Shown here piece by piece: positions 23,480-33,300 of a DNA stretch of 56,832 bases. The translations under genes and the position numbers were made by a program. Positions within the stretch are counted from its first letter, which is position 1. The number at the start of each line of letters is the position of its first letter. The notes under the pieces were generated by a model. It was given only the letters and a program-made list of their open reading frames with translations, had not been told where the DNA came from and did not search any database. Origin of the DNA: a virus. The DNA is taken from the IMG/VR virus record IMGVR_UViG_3300027899_000015, positions 1 to 56,832 of that record. One strand, 5' to 3'.

Positions 23480-26440
23480 CTAAAAATTATACCTGATTCC
23501 TAATTGCGCTTGCCAATTTGAATTAACCACATCAACTGAATAGGGTAATTGAGTTGGTTGTTTAAATGTAAATGTTTCACCAGATGCTTTAGTTAGTCCT
23601 ACTGATGATGTAGAATTAAATGTGTTAGATATAAAATATATTTTACCACTATTGATATTAAATATATCAGCAGTTAATTGTAAATGTTTACCTATGTTTT
23701 GGATTAATTTAAAATCCATTGTTGTTGACCATGGTGTTCTACCACCATTACGTTCTGTAAATTGACCCTTTCTACTAGTTAAATATTTATTATTATTTAC
23801 AAAATCCATAAAATCTTGTGCTTGATTTAAATCTAAAATATATTTAGATGCTTCATTTAAATCTTTAAAGATATAAACTAAACCAGCGGCTTGTGGATTA
23901 TTTTGTAATGTTCCATTAACTAATCCCCATGTGAATGGTACTCCACTTTGTGAGTTTATAACTACACCAAATTGTGTTTTCTTTATTTTATAAATAAATT
24001 GAGATATAATTCTATGTCTAATATCAAAGTTTGAATATGCTAATTTAGGATCATTTGGAGTTAGAGATTGATTTAGCTGCCAGTTACTTTCCATTGAATT
24101 GCGGATACCATTTGTGATGTCTTTAGAAACACCATAAGTGTAGGCAGCGTAAACATCTAATCCCCATTTATATTTTTTATTAATTGATGTTGTTAATTGA
24201 TATCTATATCCTTTATCAGTATTAGATAATAAGTAAGCATTTGATAAATTTGAATTTACCTTAACACCACTATATATAGGCATTTGATTTTGAGTATCAA
24301 AGCTATAATATGTTGGGTTATCAGTTACAATATTAATTTGCTGGAATTTAAGATCTGTAAGTACATCTGTGTAAATACCTTCAATTGTTAATTTATAGCC
24401 ATTAATTGTTTTATCAATTGCTAAATTACTTCTCCATATTTTAGGCATTTTAAAACCATTATCAAGTAAATCTACTTGTACTAGATTTTTCTGTCCATTA
24501 TTAAAGGCAAATGTTTTAGAACCATCTGTAATTGGATCACCATTATTTACTAAATCTTTTCTATTGTTTAAATCAAATGAACCAAATCCAATGCCATCAT
24601 TATAATAAGCATATCCTAACCAAGCAAATGGAATACGACCTACAAACACACCCGAACCACCTCTAAATGTCCATGAATTTGATTTATATGTAAAACCTAA
24701 TCTTGGAGATACATTTAAATTATTAAAATAATCATTAGTATATTTAGTTGGTGCTTGGACATTAATTGATGGTTTGTTAGGTAAATCTGTATAGTCAAAC
24801 CTTATACCAGGAGATAATTTTAATTTACCAAATGTAATTTCATCTTGTAAATAACTACTTAATAAATTTATGTTAAAATTAGCATACGGGTTATTAAAAA
24901 TGTGGTCTCTATCATTATTATCAAAGCTATAAAATCCTCTTACTCGGTTTACTTTACCTGTTAAATAATCAGCTAATGATTTGTAAGAAATTCTACCATT
25001 CCAACTATTAACAAACCCATATCCAATATTGTAGAACTCATTATGTGTACCTAATAGGAATGAATGATTACCAATTGAAAAGTTAAAATTATCAGTAAAT
25101 TCAAATGTATTTTGTTTTAAATTAAATACAGTAGCTTCTCTTTCATTACCTATGAATATTGTTCCTCCATTATAAGCAATCTCTGTTTGTGGAAATGATA
25201 CTCTTTCACTTAATGGAGTTCTATAATCGTGAATATTTGTATAGCCTAAAATTAATGAATTTGAAGATTTGTGAAATTGAGATTTAAGTTCTAATACAGA
25301 TGAATTTTGGTTGCTGGTTTGTTTAAAATCCATTGAACCAAATCTGAAATTAGCTGCATCACGTTCTAAGTTAGTAGCACTAGAAAACACTGTGTTATTA
25401 CGAAGTGTTAGCTGATTTTTAGAATTTATATTCCAATCTAAACGGTTGAATAGTTTTTTAGAATCAGAATAAATACTATATGATTGATAATCACCAATAT
25501 TATAGTTATATTTTGTTTTAGTAAAATCAGTTATAACTTTAGCTATACTATCATTAATTAAACCATTTGAATTTGCACCATATAAAATAGGATCAATACG
25601 ATGAGTTGCTTCCTCTGATGTAAAGAAAAATAATTTGTCTTTTATAATTGGAAATCCGATTCTAAATCCACCTTGAATATCTTTAATATTATGTAAATCT
25701 CTCCCAAATGTATAAATAGATCCTTGTACTTTATTTGTTCCGCTTCTTGTGATAGCATTAATCGATCCACCTAAAAAGTTACCAATTTTAACATCAAATG
25801 GAGCAACATATACTTGAATATCTTTAATTGCATCTGCTGATATAGGAGACGTTCTTGTAGATGAACCAGGCATACCTGATGTCCCAGCTTGTCCTCCTAA
25901 TGATGGACTGAATCCAATTGCATCATTATTAATTGTGCCATCAATAGTAACGTTATTGTATCTAAAATTTGTTCCAGCGATTGAGTTATTGATTGATTGA
26001 GGAACTAATTTTGTAAAGTCAGTGATTGACCTGTTTAGTGATGGAGTTGCTTTTAATTTATCTTCATTAATTAATAAACCAGAAGCATTTTTAATAGCAT
26101 TCTTATTAATAACAACTGTTACTGTTTGTAATTGTTTATTATCTTGTTCTAATTTAACATCTAAATCATTATTACCTAAAGTAAAATAGATTTCTGTTTT
26201 TTCATATGGTTTATAACCAACAGAAGTAACCTTAATAATATAAGGACCACCCACGTTTGCATTATAAACATGAAAAAAACCGCTACCATCAGCAGCGGTT
26301 TTATATTTTGTACTTGTTGGAGTATAAATTAATTCAATACTAGAGTTTGCTTCTGTTTTTCCATTAACTGTTGATGTTGTAATTTGAGAAAACGAAACTA
26401 AAGAAATAAGCGTAAATAATGATAACAATAATTTTTTCAT
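23480..26440 (-). CDS. TonB-dependent outer-membrane receptor (Oar-like), full length
   Basis: 986 residues with all expected parts. Signal peptide MKKLLLSLFTLISLVSFSQ ends in the Bacteroidetes-typical SFSQ. Residues 24-108 form a carboxypeptidase-regulatory-like beta domain (DGSGFFHVYNANVGGPYIIK, VTSVGYKPYEK). Residues about 115-245 are a plug domain with NNVTIDGTINNDAIGFS and ISADAIKDIQVYVAPFDVKI, then GNFLGGSINAITRSGTN. The remaining 740 residues read as a beta barrel ending in WQAQLGIRYNF with terminal Phe for Bam recognition. No frameshift is seen. It would import a ligand across the host outer membrane using TonB. It is embedded in phage replication genes on the same strand, with no mobile element at its borders, so it is a phage-carried host-type gene. 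Confidence 0.93.
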   Translation of the reverse strand: MKKLLLSLFTLISLVSFSQITTSTVNGKTEANSSIELIYTPTSTKYKTAADGSGFFHVYNANVGGPYIIKVTSVGYKPYEKTEIYFTLGNNDLDVKLEQDNKQLQTVTVVINKNAIKNASGLLINEDKLKATPSLNRSITDFTKLVPQSINNSIAGTNFRYNNVTIDGTINNDAIGFSPSLGGQAGTSGMPGSSTRTSPISADAIKDIQVYVAPFDVKIGNFLGGSINAITRSGTNKVQGSIYTFGRDLHNIKDIQGGFRIGFPIIKDKLFFFTSEEATHRIDPILYGANSNGLINDSIAKVITDFTKTKYNYNIGDYQSYSIYSDSKKLFNRLDWNINSKNQLTLRNNTVFSSATNLERDAANFRFGSMDFKQTSNQNSSVLELKSQFHKSSNSLILGYTNIHDYRTPLSERVSFPQTEIAYNGGTIFIGNEREATVFNLKQNTFEFTDNFNFSIGNHSFLLGTHNEFYNIGYGFVNSWNGRISYKSLADYLTGKVNRVRGFYSFDNNDRDHIFNNPYANFNINLLSSYLQDEITFGKLKLSPGIRFDYTDLPNKPSINVQAPTKYTNDYFNNLNVSPRLGFTYKSNSWTFRGGSGVFVGRIPFAWLGYAYYNDGIGFGSFDLNNRKDLVNNGDPITDGSKTFAFNNGQKNLVQVDLLDNGFKMPKIWRSNLAIDKTINGYKLTIEGIYTDVLTDLKFQQINIVTDNPTYYSFDTQNQMPIYSGVKVNSNLSNAYLLSNTDKGYRYQLTTSINKKYKWGLDVYAAYTYGVSKDITNGIRNSMESNWQLNQSLTPNDPKLAYSNFDIRHRIISQFIYKIKKTQFGVVINSQSGVPFTWGLVNGTLQNNPQAAGLVYIFKDLNEASKYILDLNQAQDFMDFVNNNKYLTSRKGQFTERNGGRTPWSTTMDFKLIQNIGKHLQLTADIFNINSGKIYFISNTFNSTSSVGLTKASGETFTFKQPTQLPYSVDVVNSNWQAQLGIRYNF

Positions 26441-26442
26441 AA

Positions 26443-26460
26443 AGTGAATTTAGATTCACT
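26443..26460 (-). promoter_or_regulatory. Hairpin in the leader of the TonB-dependent receptor gene
   Basis: A perfect 7-bp inverted repeat (AGTGAAT, 4-base loop, ATTCACT) ending 2 bases before the ATG of the receptor gene. Formed in mRNA it would cover the ribosome-binding region, so it could limit translation. It has no T-tract and is not a terminator. No -33 element is obvious upstream. Confidence 0.4.
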
Positions 26461-26479
26461 AATAATTATTTACCAAATA

Positions 26480-27265
26480 TTACTCAGTTATCTTAATACT
26501 AATAGGTAATGATTCAGTCATAGGCTTGAAATTTGGATTTTCAAGTTTATATATTTTATATATATTCATGAACATTTCAAAATTAGCATCAATATTACTT
26601 ATATGTTTTAATTCCCATCCTTTACCTTGTATTTTATCTCCTTTACCTTCACTACGTGTTGAAGCTTTAAGCCATAGAATACCTGTTTCTTCAATTTTAG
26701 CATCATGAGTTTCATCCCACGCTTTAGCGTAGGCGGCTAATTGTAAATTATGTGATGTGTGAAGTGAATTGGATGTTTTAATATCTAATAACCATAATTT
26801 ACCATCTATTTTACAAATTATATCTGTTGTACCAGCGTACTTATGCTCATCTGAGAATACATGATATTCAGTTGCTACTAATTCTGGTTTATGTGTATTC
26901 CAAAAATCAGCAAATTTAAGAATCATTTTCCATGTATCTAAACTATATAGAGCTTTTCCATATTCATCTAACCATTGGATTTCTTCTCCATTTAAAAAAG
27001 CATCAATAGCGTTATGTACTTGAGTACCTTCTGCTGCTGCTTTAGACGCAATAATATCACTATTATGTCCTACGTCCTTAAGCCAATTATGAAAAAATTG
27101 ATTTTTAGGAAAGAAATTTAATACTGATGTTACAGATGGATAATATTCTTCTCCACGTCTGTAAAATCTACTATCTAAAACATTTACTTGCCTATCTCCC
27201 TCATTGTACTCTACAATGCGTTTGATTTTTGGGTCTTTAATGATGTTGACGTTTCTATCAATCAT
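26480..27265 (-). CDS. PD-(D/E)XK exonuclease (RecB/Cas4-like), 261 residues
   Basis: A single RecB-like nuclease domain. The ordered motifs are GTQVHNAID (H84), TEYHVF (E133), YAGTTDIICKIDG (D148), WLLDIKTS (D161, K163) and LQLAAYAKAW (Q175, Y179). These give the metal-binding D-D-K core plus the QxxxY motif of the RecB/Cas4/lambda-exonuclease-like group. It probably processes DNA ends during replication and recombination. It overlaps the primase gene by 4 bases, so the two are coupled. No Fe-S cluster cysteines are visible, so it is not Cas4 itself. Length is usual for stand-alone phage members. Confidence 0.88.
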   Translation of the reverse strand: MIDRNVNIIKDPKIKRIVEYNEGDRQVNVLDSRFYRRGEEYYPSVTSVLNFFPKNQFFHNWLKDVGHNSDIIASKAAAEGTQVHNAIDAFLNGEEIQWLDEYGKALYSLDTWKMILKFADFWNTHKPELVATEYHVFSDEHKYAGTTDIICKIDGKLWLLDIKTSNSLHTSHNLQLAAYAKAWDETHDAKIEETGILWLKASTRSEGKGDKIQGKGWELKHISNIDANFEMFMNIYKIYKLENPNFKPMTESLPISIKITE

Positions 27266-28200
27266 GCTAATTCTAGTTTTTTGTAAATTAGTTCACCTAG
27301 AGACAATTGCTCAGCTTCATGAACTAACTTGGTAAATTTTTCGAAGCCCATATCAGATGGATCTTTATCTTGTAAATCAATTAAGTAAACGTCTTTACCT
27401 AAATTGAGTAATTGTTCTGCATATTGTAAAGCATCTTTTAAGGCGTCCCTATCTAAAGATACGTATACTGTTTTAACTTGTGGATCAATAAGTTTCATCA
27501 TTAATGCTCTAGGTATTGTTTTTCCCAATAATGGTACTGCATTACGTTTAATAGCAATAGCATCAAAAATACCTTCACATAATATAACAGGAACATTCCA
27601 GTTAATGAAATATTCTAATCCAATCATTTCGTTTTTATTACATTTAGGAGCATCATATTTTTTTGTTGAGTCAGGATCTAAAGATCTGGCTATGAAATAA
27701 TTTATGCTTCCGTCTTTGTCATAAGATGGTATAATAACTCTGTTGGCATATCTGCCTTCTTCACAATACCCTATATTATACTTCAATATATCTGACTTAG
27801 TAATACCTCGTTTTTTTAAATACATTAAAGCGTGTTTAGCGACGATATCTGTACGGTGTAGATTAACAAGTGGTTTATATTCTTTAGGTAATTGTACTTT
27901 ATTAATAATAATTTCTTTTTCCTCTTGTGTAGGAGTGAAATTCAACATTGATTTCAACTCAGCTATTTTATCAGAGGATACTTTTGCTTTTTTAAATAAA
28001 CCTAATAATGTTTTTCCCTTAGCATTACAAACCCAACAATGCCAAAAATTTTCTCCTTTAGAGTTTGGTACTACATTTACCTCTAATTTAAGTTTCTGAT
28101 GAGTACAGAATGGACATTTATAAGCGTAGTTGTTATTACTGGTTTTTTTACCAGGACCTAACACATTGTTTATTGTATGTAATAATGCTGTATTAATCAT
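27262..28200 (-). CDS. DnaG/T4 gp61-type primase, 312 residues
   Basis: Makes RNA primers for lagging-strand synthesis. The N-terminal zinc-binding domain has CPFC (Cys 29 and 32) and CWVC (Cys 55 and 58). The TOPRIM catalytic part has VILCEGIFDAIAI (E209) and VYVSLDRDALKDA (D250, D252), and NRVIIPSYDKDG fits the RNA-polymerase-like segment before it. Its length is close to T4 gp61 (342). It comes directly before the RecB-like nuclease gene. I saw no separate replicative helicase in this window; one would be expected elsewhere. A palindrome-like AGTAAAA/TTTTACT repeat lies in the short gap upstream. Confidence 0.9.
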   Translation of the reverse strand: MINTALLHTINNVLGPGKKTSNNNYAYKCPFCTHQKLKLEVNVVPNSKGENFWHCWVCNAKGKTLLGLFKKAKVSSDKIAELKSMLNFTPTQEEKEIIINKVQLPKEYKPLVNLHRTDIVAKHALMYLKKRGITKSDILKYNIGYCEEGRYANRVIIPSYDKDGSINYFIARSLDPDSTKKYDAPKCNKNEMIGLEYFINWNVPVILCEGIFDAIAIKRNAVPLLGKTIPRALMMKLIDPQVKTVYVSLDRDALKDALQYAEQLLNLGKDVYLIDLQDKDPSDMGFEKFTKLVHEAEQLSLGELIYKKLELA

Positions 28201-28227
28201 AACGGATAATATAGTAAAATATTTTTA

Positions 28228-28680
28228 CTAAGCAAAATCTTTACGGAAGTATTTTCCTGCTATATTATCATTGTAACTATTATCAGTAAATAATACATTG
28301 TGTACTATTTGTTCTTCTAGTTCAAAAAATGTAAGTTGTTTTTTATTTTTAGCAAATTTACGTATAACACGTTCAAATTTATCCTCACCTAATGCTTTAA
28401 CATCTGCGAGTAATTCTTTAGATGAACCATAATATGTTTTCCATCCACTATCTACTTTATCAACTCGAGTTGTAGATCGACGTCCTGGTCCTGATTGTTC
28501 AGCAATTTCTTTTTTAGTGAGTTTTTTCTTTTTATTATGAATAAATGCTTTTTTACCTATATAAAATTTGCCTGTTTCTAGATTAGTAATTATATAAACA
28601 AAACCATAATACTCATTAATTTGCTCTTCAGGAAATACTTCTAGACTTCCATCATCAAGATGCCATAACCAATTATTCAT
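28228..28680 (-). CDS. GIY-YIG domain protein (SegE-like), 150 residues
   Basis: GFVYIITN (residues 26-33) and GKFYIGKK (37-44) form the GIY-YIG core with the first motif changed to FVYI. YYGSSKELLADVKALGEDKF follows near residue 95, and ELEEQIVHNVLF further on supplies the metal-binding Glu. GRRSTTRVDK near residue 82 carries basic DNA-contacting residues. This pattern matches the small phage GIY-YIG proteins often annotated as SegE-like putative endonucleases. It might be a homing-type or a DNA-processing nuclease. It stands between the tail genes and the primase, with close spacing, and interrupts no recognisable gene. Confidence 0.85.
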   Translation of the reverse strand: MNNWLWHLDDGSLEVFPEEQINEYYGFVYIITNLETGKFYIGKKAFIHNKKKKLTKKEIAEQSGPGRRSTTRVDKVDSGWKTYYGSSKELLADVKALGEDKFERVIRKFAKNKKQLTFFELEEQIVHNVLFTDNSYNDNIAGKYFRKDFA

Positions 28681-28694
28681 AAACTTATTTTATT

Positions 28695-29726
28695 TTAACA
28701 TATTTCTATTATATTATAGTAAGTAACACCTACATTTATATAATACGTTGTATCAGCATTCGGAATATTTATATATGATTCAAGTTTTCCACAATATCCT
28801 GTAAATGTATTGGTGTCTGATTTTGCTACATAAAATACAGCATCGTCTTCTTTAGCATAAGTATCTCTTCTTACAGCTGCTATTTCTATTGATAATCCTA
28901 CAGGCACATCTATTGAAGCTCCTGCTGCTGTTGAAGTAGTTGTTAAAGTATATGGACTTCCATTTTGTAAAACCCAATCTCCTCCTTCAATTCTATAATA
29001 TAACATAAGAGTATTGGAGGTATTTGTATTATAATGTCCTTTTATTCTAAGATTAACAGTATAAGTTGTAGGAGAAGATGTAGATGGAGTAAGTGTTATA
29101 CTTGGAGTTAATGATGGTGTGGGTGATGGAGTATAAGATGGAGTTGCTGAGAGTCCAAAACTCACTGGTGGAGTATTACTAGGAGAAATACTTGGAGTAG
29201 TACTTGGTGTTTTACTAATACTTGGTGTTTTACTAATACTTGGTGTTCTACTAATTGAAGCTGGTATACTTGGAGTAACAGAGATAGAAGGCGTACGGCT
29301 AGGGGATGGAGTAAAATAAGGTTTTTCAACCCATTGTGTATCCCATTTTACCAAAAATGTCATATCAGTATTATCTGATATAGGCATAGGAGCCGCCATT
29401 TTAGCTATCGCTAATAAATCTTGAGCATCATTATATAATCCAACTGTTGTAACATATGGAGAAAATTCAGATCCAGATATAGAACCAGTAGCAAAATCTT
29501 TTAATATTCCAAAATTTCGAGAACCAGAAATATTCCAAAATATACTTCCACTATCTGAACTACTATAAGGTAATAAAGCAGCTTGACTTCCTGATAATAA
29601 AGATGGGTTATAACTTAAATTGAATTCATAATCTTTTATAGTACATTTTACAAAATTTTCATAAACAACGTGACTGTTTTGAAATTTTATTTTTGTAATA
29701 TTTGTATTTAATGATCTTAAATTCAT
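28695..29726 (-). CDS. Virion protein with TPS repeat linker and C-terminal domain, 343 residues
   Basis: Residues 1-135 end with SPYVTTVGLYNDAQDLLAIA, which is clearly related to the C-terminal YITTVGLYNNSGDLLAVA of the 356-residue protein at 33.5-34.6 kb. So this protein seems to carry a copy of that terminal domain. Residues 138-219 are a Thr/Pro/Ser repeat (TPSISKTPSISKTPS). Residues 220-343 are a beta domain of unknown family with VNLRIKGHYNTNTSNTLMLY. Predicted tail- or baseplate-surface protein, with the repeat as a stalk. It ends the repeat-bearing cluster. Confidence 0.75.
   Translation of the reverse strand: MNLRSLNTNITKIKFQNSHVVYENFVKCTIKDYEFNLSYNPSLLSGSQAALLPYSSSDSGSIFWNISGSRNFGILKDFATGSISGSEFSPYVTTVGLYNDAQDLLAIAKMAAPMPISDNTDMTFLVKWDTQWVEKPYFTPSPSRTPSISVTPSIPASISRTPSISKTPSISKTPSTTPSISPSNTPPVSFGLSATPSYTPSPTPSLTPSITLTPSTSSPTTYTVNLRIKGHYNTNTSNTLMLYYRIEGGDWVLQNGSPYTLTTTSTAAGASIDVPVGLSIEIAAVRRDTYAKEDDAVFYVAKSDTNTFTGYCGKLESYINIPNADTTYYINVGVTYYNIIEIC
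29069..29315 (-). repeat. TPS-repeat array in the 343-residue gene
   Basis: In-frame degenerate tandem repeats, coding for TPSIS(R/K)-type hexads and related words. The DNA copies are imperfect (cttggtgttttactaat-type words), with mixed codon use. Confidence 0.85.
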
Positions 29727-29740
29727 TTTTTTATTTTAAA

Positions 29741-30367
29741 TTATATTGTACATAGATAACTACAATCATTATATCCTACACTTGCTACAGCTGGAAGGGT
29801 TGAATATGGTCCTGAAGAAGTAGTACTAGAAACATAAATTAATGTGTATGTTTGATTATTTACTAAATAGAACTTATTAACAGTTAAAGCATCAGTAGTT
29901 TTAACAAATATTGTGTCAATATAATTACAAGTTCCAATTATACCACATTCATATGTATCAATTATATAATAATTGTAACCAGAAGTAACTGAAGGTGTTA
30001 TACTAGGTGTAGCACTAATTGATTTAGTTATACTAGGTGTAATACTAGGTGTAGCACTAATTGTTCTAGTAACACTAGGAGTTATACTAGGTGTAACACT
30101 GGTTGTTCTAGTAATACTTGGTGTTTTTGTAATACTAGGTGTTACACTAGGTGTTCTAGTGATACTAACTGTTCTACTAGGTGTTCTAGTAATACTAGGT
30201 GTAGCTGAAGGGGATAATGAAGGTAATGGACAGTATGTATAGTCTAATACAGGTGATATATAATCAGGATCACTTATACTATTAGTTTTAGTCACACCTG
30301 TAGCCATATTATTATCTAAATAATATTCTTCTAAATTTCCATATGCTTTATATCCTGTATTGGGCAT
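29741..30367 (-). CDS. Repeat-bearing virion protein, 208 residues
   Basis: A 50-residue N-terminal part (MPNTGYKAYGNLEEYYLDNN) leads into about 80 residues of Thr-Pro-Ser repeats (ATPSITRTPSRTVSITRTPS and onward), then a C-terminal domain of about 75 residues with Cys pairs (IDTYECGIIGTCNYIDT, ending YNDCSYLC). The same layout of short anchor, TPS stalk and beta-rich head occurs in the two neighbouring genes. Likely a tail or baseplate-peripheral protein. A late-type motif lies 7 bases upstream, so this gene may start its own transcript. Confidence 0.75.
   Translation of the reverse strand: MPNTGYKAYGNLEEYYLDNNMATGVTKTNSISDPDYISPVLDYTYCPLPSLSPSATPSITRTPSRTVSITRTPSVTPSITKTPSITRTTSVTPSITPSVTRTISATPSITPSITKSISATPSITPSVTSGYNYYIIDTYECGIIGTCNYIDTIFVKTTDALTVNKFYLVNNQTYTLIYVSSTTSSGPYSTLPAVASVGYNDCSYLCTI
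29975..30220 (-). repeat. TPS-repeat array in the 208-residue gene
   Basis: In-frame repeats coding TPSIT(R/P/K)-type units. The plus strand shows many near-copies of ctaggtgttatactaggtgt-like words, differing at third positions. Confidence 0.85.
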
Positions 30368-30374
30368 GATTTAA

Positions 30375-30382
30375 TATAAATA
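30375..30382 (-). promoter_or_regulatory. Late-type motif ATATTTATA
   Basis: Exact motif in the 18-base gap between the 1029-residue gene and the 208-residue gene, 7 bases before the latter. Confidence 0.45.
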
Positions 30383-30385
30383 TTA

Positions 30386-33300
30386 TTAAAGTTGAGTACA
30401 GTTTGTACTAGTACAATCTGGAACTGACGCGTATAATGTTGTTATAGGATATCCTGTACCTACATACTGATAGAAAGAATCTAAAGTATAACAATCAGAT
30501 GTTGTGTTAGTTGATGTTCTATAAGTACCTAATGTTTTTGTTGATGTTAAAGTTAATATAACTGAAGAACCATCTAAACATTTTGTAGCGTTATATTGAT
30601 AATAAGTTAACGCAGCCCCAGATACTGATGGTGTTACACTAGGTGTGGTACTAACAGGACGTGTTGTACTAACACTAGGTGTAATACTAACAGGACGTGT
30701 TGTACTAACACTAGGTGTTACACTAGGTGTGGTACTAACAGGACGTGTTGTACTAACACTAGGTGTAATACTAACAGGACGTGTTGTACTAACACTAGGT
30801 GTAATACTAACAGGACGTGTTCTACTAGGTGTTAAACTTACACTAGGGACAGTACAAGATACTGGGTTTTGTAATTTTCCAGCAGCACTAGCATCAGTAT
30901 TCCAATAAGTAGTTCCATTAGAATAAAATCCATTAGGTGCTGCTATAGTACACGCTGAGTTAGTATATATGAAAGTTCCTGTTTGTAATGTACTACCTAC
31001 AGGCATAAAATATACATTTGTATTGACTGTTGGATAATTTGAACACGCTGTATATCCACTAACTGTATCATAAGCTAAAGATACTGGATTAGTTCCTGAT
31101 GTGCTAGGTGTTATACTTGGTGTTGTACTAATACTAGGTGTTTTAGTAATACTAGGTGTCATACTAACACTAGGACTAGGAGCGGTACAAACAGAATCAA
31201 CATATATTCTAGCATTACTACTTGAATCTACACCTCCACTTCCAAGCCATTGGTAAGTACTTGTAAATGCTACATTATAGCTTCCAGTTTGAGAAAGAGT
31301 AATAAATGATCCACTAGTAGCAGGTGTTAAACCTTTAAGAGAATATTGATTTACTGTATATGTTCCTTGTCCTTGATTTCCAGTGACAGTCATTTCAAAT
31401 GATCCTGTTTGGTTGGTGATATTATAATTAGTTAATTGATAATATAATTTAGCACCTTCAAATCCTGAGGCTAAGGTTATATTTCCAACAGCTGTACTTG
31501 TTTGAGTATTGTCTCCATTAACTGGATGTAATTGAATATCAGTAGCTGTTATTCTTAAATCAGTACTATAACTACCTGCTTCAACTATAAAATCACTAAA
31601 TGTTATACATTGATTAATTCCAGCAGGAGATTTACTAGGCGTTACACTAGGTGTTCTAGTGATACTAGGTGTAAGAGTTAATGATACAGAAGGAGGAGGT
31701 GTACAAAGTACATCTATTTCATAATTATCATTTCCTGGATTATTTGGATTTTGTGGCGCTACGTCTACTATTAATTTATAAGTACTACTTGCATCATAAG
31801 TAAAAGTTAAAGACCCATCAGGACTATATGGACATTGGTTACTAGAGTATGGAGCCATACACGTTGGGTATGTTCCACTTTGCCATGGATATCCAGTATT
31901 TGGATAAGATTGATCAGATCCAACCCATAATGAATCTTGTATTATTGTTGATGATCCTCCTGTTGTTTTTTGGATAGAAAATCTATTAGGTCTATCTTCA
32001 GCTCTATAAGTAACTTGTATTGAGCTTCCATTAGCGGTAGATGATAAATCTAAAACATAATAATCAGTAGAATATCCTGTAGTAAGAGTATCTTTACTAA
32101 ATGCTGTTGTTGAACAATTTAAACTAATTAAATATGAAGCACTAGGTGTAATACTTGGTGTAATACTAATACTAGCTGTTCTAGTAATACTAGGTGTAAT
32201 ACTAGGTGTAGTACTGATGCTAGCTGTTCTTGTAATGCTTGGAGTTGATGTAATACTAGGTGTTAATGTGATACTAGGTGTTATACTAGGCGTTTGAGTA
32301 ATACTTGGAGTAGTACTAATACTTGGTGTTCTAGTAATACTTGGAGTAGTACTAATACTTGGAGTTAAGGTAACACTTGGTGTAGTACTAATACTTGGGG
32401 TTGTGCTAGGTGTTTGAGTAATACTTGGAGTAATACTAATACTTGGTGTTCTAGTAACACTAGGTGTTCTACTTGATGTTAATGTAATACTTGGTGTGGC
32501 TGTTTCACTAGGCGTTAAGGTAACGCTAGGTGTAGTACTAGGCGTTCTAGTAATACTTGGTGTAGCTGTTTCACTAGGTGTTAATGTAACGCTAGGTGTA
32601 GTACTAACACTAGGTGTCATACTAGGTGTCACACTAGGTGTTTGAGTAATACTTGGAGTAGCACTAACACTAGCTGTTCTTGTAATACTTGGTGTAGCAC
32701 TAACTGATTTACTTAAAGTGACACTAGGTGTAGTACTAGGTGTTTTAGTAACACTAGGTGTAGCACTAGGTGTTAATGTAATACTAGGAGTAAGAGATAC
32801 AGCGCTGGCTAAACAATAAGGATCGATTCCTCTCCATCCTTTTAGTCTTACACTATCAGGTATAATAGTTAATACAGCTACATTTTGTTCATAAAATACA
32901 TTACCAACATAAGAATCTTGAGTCAATAATGTTCCTATAGAAGAACTTACATCGCTTCCACTATAAAGTAAGTTATAATTTCCATCATCATATATTTTAG
33001 ACTCTGATATTCCACTATTGAAATATATTTCAAATGTAGTTGGAAGAATTTTTTCACTAGTTAAATTTCTAGGTACATTTAATACATAAATAATACTTCC
33101 TGTATCTGTTGGAAAATATTTATATGTGTTTGTATTACCTAATTCAACATGACCTCTATAATAAGAAGATGTTGATAAAGTACCATCATTATAGATAGTA
33201 TTTCTTTTCTCAATATATTGTAATAATGAGCTTGTAGATAAAAATTTCGGATAATAAGTTAAATTAGTAGAATCATAAACTAATCTATCATATTGACCAT

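Noticed and set aside
27743-28099. 118-codon plus-strand frame opposite the primase gene
   Set aside because: Primase motifs are clear on the minus strand; the antisense product shows no domain.
30645-30908. Open frame on the plus strand across the 30.6 kb repeat
   Set aside because: It is the antisense image of the TPS repeat; a periodic repeat leaves several frames open. Low-complexity product, no neighbours on that strand.
30600-32810. CRISPR-like regular repeats
   Set aside because: Units are contiguous and in-frame coding repeats without unique spacers, and no cas genes are present.
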